Source of the DNA: Limanda limanda
Taxonomy: Eukaryota; Chordata; Actinopteri; Pleuronectiformes; Pleuronectidae
NCBI RefSeq assembly: GCF_963576545.1
Contig: NC_083636.1
Span: 3,028,383-3,092,382, forward strand
Direction of reading: 5' to 3'
DNA length: 64,000 nt
The first letter of the stretch is position 1; each line of letters starts with the position of its first letter. Below the pieces are notes generated by a model. The model was not told where the DNA came from. It ran no database searches and saw nothing but the letters and a program-made list of their open reading frames with translations. This document shows, one piece after another, positions 47,515 to 59,252 of this stretch. A program made the position numbers and the translations under genes.

Positions 47515-49085
47515 TCACCACAGTTGACCTCGTCCTCTCCGTTGTCACAGTCCTTCTCTCCGTCACACTTCCAGAAGATGGGGATGCACTGAGTGGATCC
47601 GGCTCCGCAGCTGAACTCGTTCACGCGACACGTCCTCATGTCTGCATGGACAGAAACAAAAGAAACACTCCGTCAACAGGGTTTCATTGTGTTGGTGTTT
47701 CTTGATTAAAACATCAAAACAAATCACTTTGTGCAGCATTGTCCACTTTGGGCAAAATAAATAAAAATGAAGGGGGATTCAATGATTTAGAAATTGAAAG
47801 TTGTTTATGCGCCATAATCTGTCCAAGAATAAAGTTCTCCGCCTTTTTCCTTCAGTAGAAGCAGAAGGTTGTTAATTCACATCTTACATAAAGTAAATCC
47901 CTCAAATACACAAAGCTCCAGGAACTTCATTTTGTGAATTCTGCTGCGAGAAAATAAACTTTATTCCAAGTCAAGTTTGAAGCAGTTTGTGCTTTTCGTG
48001 AGATGAAAACAATTTGGAAGATTCTGGACTAGAGAAGTAAACTAACTACAGTCATCAAGCAGCTCAGTTTGCAGCCACACCTCTAATTAACCAGTTTTAG
48101 TCTCAGGATCAGTGATCTACCCACATGACGGAGATAAACAAGCTGTTGAAGAAGCAGAACCGACGTCCTGCAGGTAGACGTGCGACTCGCTGCCCTTTGT
48201 GCACCGAGGACTAAAATAACACAAGGACAGAGACACAGGACAAGCAGCTGTTATTGTTGTGGCAGTTTAATGGTTTTGTTGAGCTTCGAGTTCCGACACA
48301 AGAAAGAGATTTTTACTTTATATGAATTTTAAAGGAGACATTAAAAGGTTTTTTTCAGTCTCTTCTTTCAAGTGCGTTAGATTTTAGTGACTGTTAAAGT
48401 TGCAAATTTAAAAAGTCTGGAGCAAAGGAAGCTGCAGAGAAAACACGAAAACATCCGAGTGGTCCAAACAGCTTCAGGGGCTTCATGATGTCACGAGACA
48501 CGTTTACATAATAAGCCCAGAACTTCATCTTCCTTTCACTTCAAATCTGTAACGAGGAGTCGAATAAAACATGAGGCGAATCCTCAGCGTGGCTTCATGC
48601 ACGTGTGAGCGAGCCTGAAGGCCTATGTGCAAGCTCTGGAACCAGTTGACCAATCAGAGCAGACTGGGCTTCATCAGGAGGTGCAGTTATAAGGAGGGAA
48701 GGAGACGGAGGTCATGCACCTTGACGTTGCCACTCGCCAGTAAAACCAACAAAGAAGAAGAAGTGTTTCAGACAGTGGCTGAAAAAAGAGCCACAGCAAC
48801 AGTTTGAGGAAAGAGACCTGGACTCAAACTCTGAGGTCCTGGTTGTGTCTGCATGATCAGAAACTGAAACTCACTTCCTTAACTCAACACTGCTGCAAGA
48901 ACGAGTTCCAAACACACAATCAGACACACACACACACACAATCAGACACACACACACACACACACACTTTAAGATTCCATTCACTGCTGCCAGGTCACAT
49001 GCAACAGCTGATCAAACAGTTCAGAGATACAACAGCTGTAGTCGCTGGGTTTGACCTGCACGTACGCCACTGCAGCCACGACTGG

Positions 49086-49135
<50 letters not shown>

Positions 49136-52100
49136 AACACCGTTGGACACGCGTGTGCAAGTGGAGACATGCACACGCAGGTTGTTCCATTTAATGTGCA
49201 CGAGCACGACCCAATGTCACAGAGTCAGCGAGGGAGAGATCAGGAGCCGCAGCAGGACTCCGACTCGTTCACGTTCTCAGCAGGCGTCTCCACTGAGGCA
49301 GAATTCTGAAGAGGTGGATTTAAAAAGGATCAAAAAAAAGGTCAAATTAATCGGAAACAAAATGTAAAAACAAGGAGTCGGAGTCAGAACTGAACCTGGA
49401 GAAGCAGCGTTCAGGTTTTAAACTCTGCTGCTACAGACAAACTACCAGTTTATCTTCCAGTTTTGAGTCGATACAGACTGCGATGAACCAAACCTCTATC
49501 CATCACAAGGAATATAAATCTGCTATCAGTCACTTCATCATTTTGCAGCATACCCACTTTATTTCCTCTTTGTCACACTGCAGAAACTCTGGAGCTCCTC
49601 ACAGCACCGAGCCTTGAACCCTGAATAACTCTGGTGTTTCAGCAGCTCCACAAATTACAGCGCGCTCTTATTTTGGCGGAGAGCGCCTCAGGGCCCCATC
49701 ACAGCGGTACAGCTGGGACCTGCACTGTTTTCTTACAGGCACCTGGTTTATTTCTGTGCTGCTCTCAGGTTCGTACGCTGCTGAGTCGACACACTGAAGA
49801 CTGAAGTCAAGAGATGGAGACTGACCCCATCACCCACGTCTGTGCTGCGCCGACAAACATCACAAACAAACAACCTGAGATGGAAGTCTGGGAAACGATC
49901 AGCCTTCACAATCAGAGACTCAAGAAGTGGTTGTAATATTTCACCAAACTAAGAGACCTTCATATCCATCATATCTCAAGGAGTATGCATTATCTAGTAC
50001 TTCCATTAACAGAGTAGTGCAAGTCAAACTGTCAGTAAAGAGCTTAGTCACAGTAAAGAGGAAGAATTACTTTAATGACTCAAGCAGGAGCTGATAAACA
50101 GCTGCTGAATTGTCTATAAATTAAGATATTAAAGAAACTGCAGCAGACCTGATCTACAACTCAATTTGTCGTCTTAACGCTGTGAACAGGCCCGAGATCC
50201 AGCGTTCAATTACAGAACCCTGTGATGAAACAGACCAGGAAGCAAACATCAAACCAACAAGTGTGTGATCGAGCGTCTTCCTCTTCTCCTCTGATGTTTA
50301 TCTCTGAACCGGAGCAGACGCCAAAGTCCATTAGTCTTTGTGACGAGCGGCTCCTCGTTAAAACACAGACTTCAGGATTTAAACACTTCCCATCACAGCT
50401 GGTTTCTCAGATTCCAGCTCAGCGGGACCTCACGTCACACGGATACTCAGCAGCTCTTTACTTCCATTTAAACAACTTATTTATTCTGCAGCAGAGTGAG
50501 ATAGTTAAAGATTCAACACACAATCGTAAAAAGAATACAACTGCAAGAGGAACAAACCAAGTGTCTACTGGAGGGAACAAAAGGGAAGAATCCGTTATAT
50601 TGGACTTTTCAGTTTAATCCGAACACAAATAGCAGGCGTGAAAGGAGCCGGTCGGGACCAACAGAATTCAATATAGTCCAAATAGAAGAAAGGGTCTCGT
50701 TCTGGATCAAACTGAACCAAAGTTTGGTTTGTACGATGTTTTTTGGAGCGTTTTAAAGTCGTGTTGAGTACGTAGACAACGAGTCAAGCATCGTTATTTC
50801 CTAGTTACGATCTCTGATCAGAAAAGAGAAGAGCACTCGTTACAAAGTGCTCGATTCAAAGTACAGAATCTGATTTTACGAGCTTGTTAGGTTCAACCCT
50901 CCCAACAGGGACTCTCTGAAAGTTAATGTAGACTCAGGTTCCTGCTGAGGTTTCCTGGTTCCCGGGGAAAGTTCCTGTTTGTGGAGAAAACTGTTTTATA
51001 AGCTGCTTAAAGCTCAGAGAAGCTTTTTTTCTGGTTAATCCTCCACAAACAATACAAGCAAATATAAAACCTGAAGGGATTCCTGACACTGTGCACTTAC
51101 ATGCTGCCGACAAGTAGAAAGACTTATTGTGTCTGTGGAAACAAAACACAAAACAGCCTCAGGACCTTCACTTAGGACCTTCACTTAGGACCTTCACTTA
51201 GGACCTTCACTTAGGACCTTCACTTAGGACCTTCACTTAGGACCTTCACTTAGGACCTTCACTTAGGACCTTCACTTAGGACCTTCACTTAGGACCTTCA
51301 CTTAGGACCTTCACTTAGGACCTTCACTTAGGACCTTCACTTAGGACCTTCACTTAGGACCTTCACTTAGGACCTTCACTTAGGACCTTCACTTAGGACC
51401 TTCACTTAGGACCTTCACTTAGCGTCATGTTTACAGTGACGGGTCGAGAGGAGGTTGAATAAACTGTTTTTAGATCAGCTGGCTGTTTATCTGCTTCCTG
51501 TGAACTTTCTGACCTCCTGGGGACACGTGCACGAACCCTGGGTTCATACGTTCTGTTCATCATGTTCCACCTTGTTCCTGATCTGCATTCATGCGCCTTT
51601 GTTTCTCCGCACACGTCTGAATTCAGCTATTTGTTCAAAGTAACTTATAAATAATACAAGTGGCTGCCCTGTGTGTTCTCATGAGGCAAGAATAATAATC
51701 CATCATGCAGCGTGGACGTGTTTACAGAACATTCCCTGAACAAAACCAGGTAACAAAGCTGTTCAATGTATTACCACACAATGTTTAGAGATTCATTACT
51801 TCATGTTTGATGCCTTAGGGATAAAAATAAGAACGTCAGTATCGAGAGGAGATTAAATATCTGAGGTTTGAGCCTTGAACCTTCCATCGACACATTCCCA
51901 GAGCAAACATCTTTAATGTAAGTTTGTCAGAGAAGGAAACTTGTACTCACGGCAGATTTCCAGACTCTCGTCCGAGCCGTCCTCACAGTCCGGCTCGCCG
52001 TCGCAGTGCCACCTCTTCGGGACACACTGTCCGTTCTGACACACAAAGTCCAACTCTGCACACGTCTTCTTAACTGGAGAGAAAAGACAGATTCATCTCA

Positions 52101-55100
52101 GAGGAGAATCTCACACAGACTTGATAATCTTTCATGAGACGTAAGAGAAACACAAAGCAAGGGAAGTTATTCTCACACGTCTCATTAATATGAACTACAC
52201 GACACCTCCTGCAGATTCTTCCTTTCGCAGGTGAAAAGGTTGCGAGTTTAATTTGACAAAGAACAAACTTTGTATTGAGAAAGATTTCAAAGTGAAGCTC
52301 TGGAGATTTAACTGCTGCATTCGTTCATTTTTTAACTCGGAGGAGGAAGACCGCAAGAAGAAAAACAACAGGAGACAAAGTGAAATCACAAGTGAAGAAG
52401 GGAAACTGAGTTAAATACGACATTTCTAGGGAGGAATTGATAATTAAATGCAACTGCAATTTAAATTCATCTTATATCTACATTAATACAGATTTGGATG
52501 CTCGTGATTCACACACACATCACGTTTCAGTTCCGTTGCGGCCGAGAGATAAAACAGCTTCGACCTTCAAGCGGCTGAAGAACAGACGAACACGCAAGAA
52601 AGAAAGAGGATGAAGGAGAAGAAGTGACGGACAGATGGTTCACATGACAAGTCGTCCACGCGGAAGAGGGGAGAGCACTGCTGCTAGGCAACAGCATAAA
52701 GACAGAGGGAAAGGATGAGGTCATCGGGAATATCAACGATTTCCTGTCGCATTAGAGTTTCTGCACGTTTCAACAAGTTACTAGTTCCATCCATTTCTGT
52801 TAGGCCTTTATTTTGAAACATCTACAGGAAGTGTTTAGTTTCTCCGGCTGCAGGGACGTCTGTGAACATTAAATGGGTTTAAACATGAAGCGTTAAAGTA
52901 TTTAATCTGCTATGCAAAGAAAACCCCGGCAGGAAGTTTCCAGTAAATTTATGTCCGAAGGGGTTTTTCAGGATTTTGTATTTTCCATAAAATCGCCCAC
53001 ACTGTGATCAGCTGTTCTTTTCCTCCACCTCCCTCCCTCACGCTGTTCCATCCTCCCTCCCAGTATCATATGACCCAGATAAAGGAGCGACAAGAAAGAA
53101 GGTCTGTGATACACAGCGACGCTCACTCCTGTCGTATCCAGATTTAGCTCTGCTCCATCTTCCCCCGTCTCCAGGTCATTCTGTACCGAGGGATTCTGGG
53201 AAGGTTTATTGAGCGGGACAAGTGAACATCACATGACATCTGTCACGTTACAGCCATGTGAGCGAAGGTGAAGAACCAGGTTTCCCCGTGAGGTGACCTG
53301 TCCACATACATCCGACTCGTTATCCAACGGTATTTACATATTGTTCACTGCGGCAGGAAAACATCAACAGCCGCTCAACTTGACCCGAGAGGAATCGTCC
53401 TCCTGCAGTCGCCCACTCGCCATCACAGGCTTCACTTTGAACACAGAACGTTTCACAGCTCACATCCTGAACACCAGGAAACAACAGAATCCTCGTCTGG
53501 CTCGTCAGGACTTTCAACAAGAGAGAAACGGCTTTTTAAAAAAGGAATATTTTACCCAATGAGATGAAAAGACCAAAACCAATAGTGTGACTTCAAGATG
53601 AGTTTCTCTTTATATTCTACGTTTAATAATTAGCCTACTTTCTAATTCAAGTTCTCTACATTTGTTTTTGTTTTTAGTTATGCTTAAACTATAAAATATC
53701 AAACCTATAACTATATTTTATAGTTTGAGCATAACTAAATACAAAAACAAATGACTAGAACTTGAATTAGAAAGTAAGCTAATTAATAAAGGTAAAATGT
53801 AATCATAATTTCTCATCTTGAAGTCACACTATTGGTTTTGGTCTTTTCATCTCATGGTAAAATATTGATGATGAGATGAGATGAGAATTTATCTTTATAT
53901 TTTACGTTTAATAATTAGCCTTCATTCTAATTCAAGTTCTCTTCATTTGTTTTTGTATGTAGTTATGCTTAAACTATAAAATATCAAACCTATAACTATA
54001 TTCTATAATTTAAGCATAACTAAATACAAAAACAAATGACTAGAACTTGAATTAGAAAGTAAGCTTATTATTAAACGTAGAATATAAAGAGAAACTCTCA
54101 TCTTGAAGTCACACTATTGGTTTTGGTCTTTTCATCTCATTTGGTCAAATATTCCTTTCTTAAAAAGCCGTTTCTCTCTTGTTGGAAGTCCTGACGACCC
54201 AGAGGAGGATTCTGTTGTTTCCTGGTGTTCAGGATGTGGGCTGTGAAATGTTCTGTGTTCAAAGTGAAGCCTGTGATGGCGAGTAAAATATCAAACCTAT
54301 AACTATATTTTAAGCATAACTAAATACAGCAACAAATGACGAGAACTTGAATTAGAAGGTAAGCTAATTAGTAAAAGGTAAAATGTCATCATAAATTCTC
54401 ATCTTGAAGTCACACTATTGGTTTTCTTTGTCTTCAGAGCTCGACAACAACATCTGAAGAGTCATTGATGATTTTAAATAAGTCTAAACATATTTGGGGT
54501 CAGCATCAGACCCACAGCTCCTCCCTCACTGGACACAGACGGGTCCAAACCGCTGTGGTTCAGCCACAAGCGACCAGCTGTTACTGGTTTTCCATGAGAA
54601 CAGTCAGTCCTCTGTCCGACACTGGTGTGGTCAGCGGCTCCCTGTTCCCAGTGTGTGTTCCCAGTGTGTGTCCCCAGTGTGTGTCCCCAGCGCCGGGTCT
54701 CTCACCACAGGAGTTCTCGTCGCTGCCGTCCGTGCAGTCCTCGTCTCCGTCGCACTGCCAGATGGACGGGATGCAGCGGCCGTTTCCACACTGGAACTGG
54801 CTGTTCTCACATTCTGTCTTCGTACCTACACAGGAGGAAGAAGAAGAAGAAGAAGAAACAATTAAGTGTCAATTGTCCCAAATGTTTTCATCATCATCGT
54901 TTACTGTCTGTTTGGATGTGATTAGCCGCCTCCCCACGGAGCAGTGATCTCAGTAATACAGTTAGAAAAGGTTTAAACAGAACAGAGCCTCCGTGCAACA
55001 GCTCCACAGCAAATTGATTTATTCTTCCTTCCTAAAACAACCTGATTCTTATTCTCTATACAACTCAATTAACATAGCAAACAGCGGAGAATGTTTTACA

Positions 55101-58100
55101 CTTAAAAGACACACACACACCTGATGTGTGGATGTTTGCATTGCAGCTAAAGTGGCATCAATATTTTAGCGGAGACGTAAACTCCAGTGACCTGAAAGCG
55201 TCGCCATGGCAACGTATGTTAAACAGTTCACATCAGATGAACCGAAGCGGAACAGACAGGAAAATAATCAGTAGAGAGACAAAGAACTAAATCAAGAAAT
55301 CAATCTGTAAATTACTTTACAAAGAAATGCTGCTTTCAACGTTTTAAAAAGAAGGATTTTCTGCCTCAGATTTATTAAATGTGTTTGGATAAATCCTCCT
55401 TCTGGGCTTTTAGATGTTTTAGATGTTGATTTCATAAAAGCATTAATATAAATCTCCTAATCTGACGCGACACATTTTGTTAATCCATCCAGTAGTTTGT
55501 ACTAAATCCGGCCAACTAACAGACAAATGAACTAACGCAGATGAAAACTTAGTGAAGTAATAATATTCTGGAGATTAACTACAATCTAAATAAAGTATTG
55601 ACCCTGATTTCTAATTGAAGGAAGTGAAACCACAGTGAGGTCGTTTCTCCTTCGACAGTAAAAAGCAGGATTTCCACTCTGTCCCACAAAGTGTTTGTTG
55701 CTGTGCACAATGTACAGTCTGGTGAGATAGTGACGACTACGGCTCTTTAAATAACCGTCTGCCCTTGACGCCGGCTGGAGTCTGGACTGTGGCTCGGTTG
55801 GTAAGTGGAGCAGAGAGATATGATGGAAGCTGAGCGGAGTGATGCCACCGAGGAGTCAAATATCTGTCGCTAAAGGTTCCACTGTTGAAGGCGTTTGCTA
55901 AAATAGGAGATATAGAATAACTGGGGCAAACTTTGGGGGCATTAATAACAAAAACCTCAGCTGATGTTTTGAGGAACAGAGCCTGGAACTTCTTTGTCCC
56001 AGAAACTTTGCTCAAGGAACGAAAAGTTTCCTGCAGACAGAGTTTCCTAAGATTAGCTGCAAAAACACCAACAAGCAGTTTTACTCCATCAAGAGACCTT
56101 GGCTTCACTTTGGGAATCAAACATCTTCATTTACAGGTCATGGTGGAAAAACACGACAACAGGAAATTCAGAATCACCGGTTCAGGACTCATTTATGCCC
56201 AAGGGCTGCGAATTACTGTTGGTTTTAATTAGAGAAACAGAGAAAATTAAAAAACAGAGTTGAAGCCGGGGATGTTGTCGTCCAACTGCAACTTCAAAGT
56301 TCCTGTTCAGTTTATAACATGGAAAATAAAGTGCCCGACTTGTTTTGGAGGTTTAGGCATAGACATATATAAAGACTAGATGTCTCGTCTGCGTTGCCGG
56401 CCAACTGAGCCGGACGTCACCACATGGCGGCCATCTTGCCAGAGGTTGCTCGCTCACCTATAACATTGTGTTGGTAGTGGTAAATAACCATAACTTACTC
56501 AATTTTCAACCGATTTTGAAACGGTCTGGTTTGTTATAAACGTCAGAGATGTAGTTATGACACTGCATAAATTATTACATTTTTTTAGAAAACATAATTA
56601 TTCATAAGTATGCGGTGTCATATCTACACCTGACGTTTATAACAAACCAGACCGTTTCAAAATCGGTTGAAAATTTAGCAAGTTATGGTTATTTACCACT
56701 ACCAACACAATGTTATGGGTGAGCGAGCTGCCCTGTAGCAAGATGGCCGCCATGTGGTGACGTCCGGCTCCGTCGAACGAGACATCTAGCCTTTATATAT
56801 GTCTATGGGTTTAGGGTCCGATGCTGTAATCATATCAAAAATAAACATCTTAAACAAAGTGGAATTTCACTTTTACCACGGCTCTAACTCCAGTGGAGAG
56901 AGAGATTTTCCTGCGGCCTTAAGAGTCCCAACACGACTTCATCCCCAGAGAAGCAACAAGCTCTAAACATGAGTCATCATCATGAGACATTTCCTGACAA
57001 AGAGATTTTCAGTCCTGACTCATCACAACACAACGCCTGCTGACATACAGTGAAGAGCTGAGGGGGGGGAGGCAGAAGAAAGAGCCTCAGGCCGAGCTGA
57101 TGCAATACGCAGGTTCATCTGAGTAATGTTGAACGCACCTGTGTCATTCAACTTAAGACACAAAACCTTGTTTAAACACAAGCAGACGAAACAAAAACTC
57201 TGCAGAATGTTCCTCCAGCGTAACATCTCTAAATGCTTCACATCTCTAAACTCTGTGCAACCGAAACTCAAAAGGTTTATACAAATCAATACACCTGAAG
57301 ACAAGAATCTGACTTTGTTCCCATCACGTTTTTGCTAAATCAACACAAACATGTTGATCCAAAGAATTTTCTAAATATGAACAGGATATTTCTTAGCCCC
57401 CCGAGAAGTTATTTGAACTATGCAAATGTTTTAATTGTTGGATTCAAACCCCGAGCGCGTCTGTGCATCTTCAACACAATCTGCACCGCAAATAACGATG
57501 TCATCACAAGCAGAATAAAGTGACCATTCTAGCAAATATGGTTTTAATTTTAGATTTAAAAGACGAATAATGGAACACAAAATCCTCGGTTGCCAGTTTT
57601 CAGGAGAGTTCATGAAATACAAAGTCCGTTAACTGCTTCCACACAAATGTTGTTCACCACCATAATAGTTTTGGGATTCGATGCCGAGATGTACGGTTCA
57701 AACTATTGACAGAAACATCACTGGTTCATTTTCCTAATCGGTTTTTTCATTAGTCATTGTTAAACAGCCTGTAGGTGTGAACGTCAGCATGAAGGATTAT
57801 TGGTCTCGTTGATCAACATTAAAACGCATTTAAAATGTTTGACTTAAACTTAGAAATACCTAAGTGTATTTAAGACCTAGTGCGTAATATTTTGACGTCT
57901 AATATTCAGATGTTGTATTTCCGACTTGCTGCTGGAACCCAGAACCCAAGTTGCAGGGACTGATGATAATCCAGTGTTTCCTCTGGGGTCCCTGTTCCAG
58001 TGTCTCTACAGAAACCCATCGACTTCCTGTCTGGAAACGTGCAAACTCGGCACTTTGATCCGATCACCACAATAAGGAACTTCTGCAGAAACTTAAAGTA

Positions 58101-59038
58101 TCAGTTCTGCTTCCTTTCCCTCTGCAGAGTCAGAATTTGGAGATTTCCTCACCATCTGTGATCCAGCACTTCAGTTCCTGTTATGCAGAGTTTTAAAATC
58201 AACAACCGCCAAGCAGCAAGTTCTTGGAAACTCATTTATAACGGTAATAAAACATTATCCTGAGAGTCTCATCCCAGTTTTGAGTTAGTCAATCTAATAA
58301 TTCACAAAGTCTCTGTGTGTACGTGACTCGCATATCGAGAAGTACTCATCTCATCGGATTCACGATGAACTCGTCAAAGGCCCGAAGAAGAAAAACTAAT
58401 GTAAACAAATACACATCATAGCTCGAAGTTTATTCTGTGTAACTAAAGGTTTTCATGTGAAAGACTAATTATCAGTTGATATCAATCAGGCTGCACAATA
58501 CATCAAAACTAGGCTTCTTCTAATTGATTCAGTTTGGGTTCAATCCCCAAATCTCTCAGTTAAAGACTCAAACCGAGCTTCAAAATGTGTCGATCACAGT
58601 CTCGATCCCCTAAAGAGACTCTGGTCATGATGCAGCGCTTATCTGAAAGCTTCAGCCCCCCCCCCCACAGGATCCGTGGGTTTGAAACCACCGATCCAAG
58701 CGGCGTGCAGCAGAATCGAACCCTCTCCCCCCCCCCGGCACAGCACTCCATCATTGTGCGCTGTGTAAACGCTCTCACACTGGAGGTCATGGTAATGCAA
58801 TTTTCCCCAGTAACAGAAATGGTTCTCCTCCTCCTCCTCCTCCTCCTCCTGTCCACCAGCCCCCCGCCCACTTCAAGAGCCGAGCGCACCCCCCACCCCC
58901 CTCCTCCTATAGCCGAGGATCTGGGTCTTGCACATATCACAGTAACCATGGAGGGAAAAAAGAAAAACATCCATTTTAATCAGGCCAGTGTTAACGCTGC
59001 CGCTCTCACTGGTTCCTAACACGCGTGACGTCTTGTTC

Positions 59039-59086
<48 letters not shown>

Positions 59087-59090
59087 TGTG

Positions 59091-59128
<38 letters not shown>

Positions 59129-59183
59129 TGTGTTTGGGTTAGGAGATGAGAATAAGAACGAGGTGGTGGGTGTTTGCTACCCG

Positions 59184-59252
<69 letters not shown>

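Noticed and set aside
49500..50620. 131-codon frame and possible exon in VLDLR intron 3
   Set aside because: No family resemblance, no splice sites in a fitting phase, and ordinary intronic composition.
51161..51420. Possible CRISPR array (regular repeats)
   Set aside because: There are no spacers; the 13-bp units are directly joined, and the context is a vertebrate intron.
52680..52695. X-box-like GCTGCTAGGCAAC
   Set aside because: The left half does not match and nothing else promoter-like is nearby.
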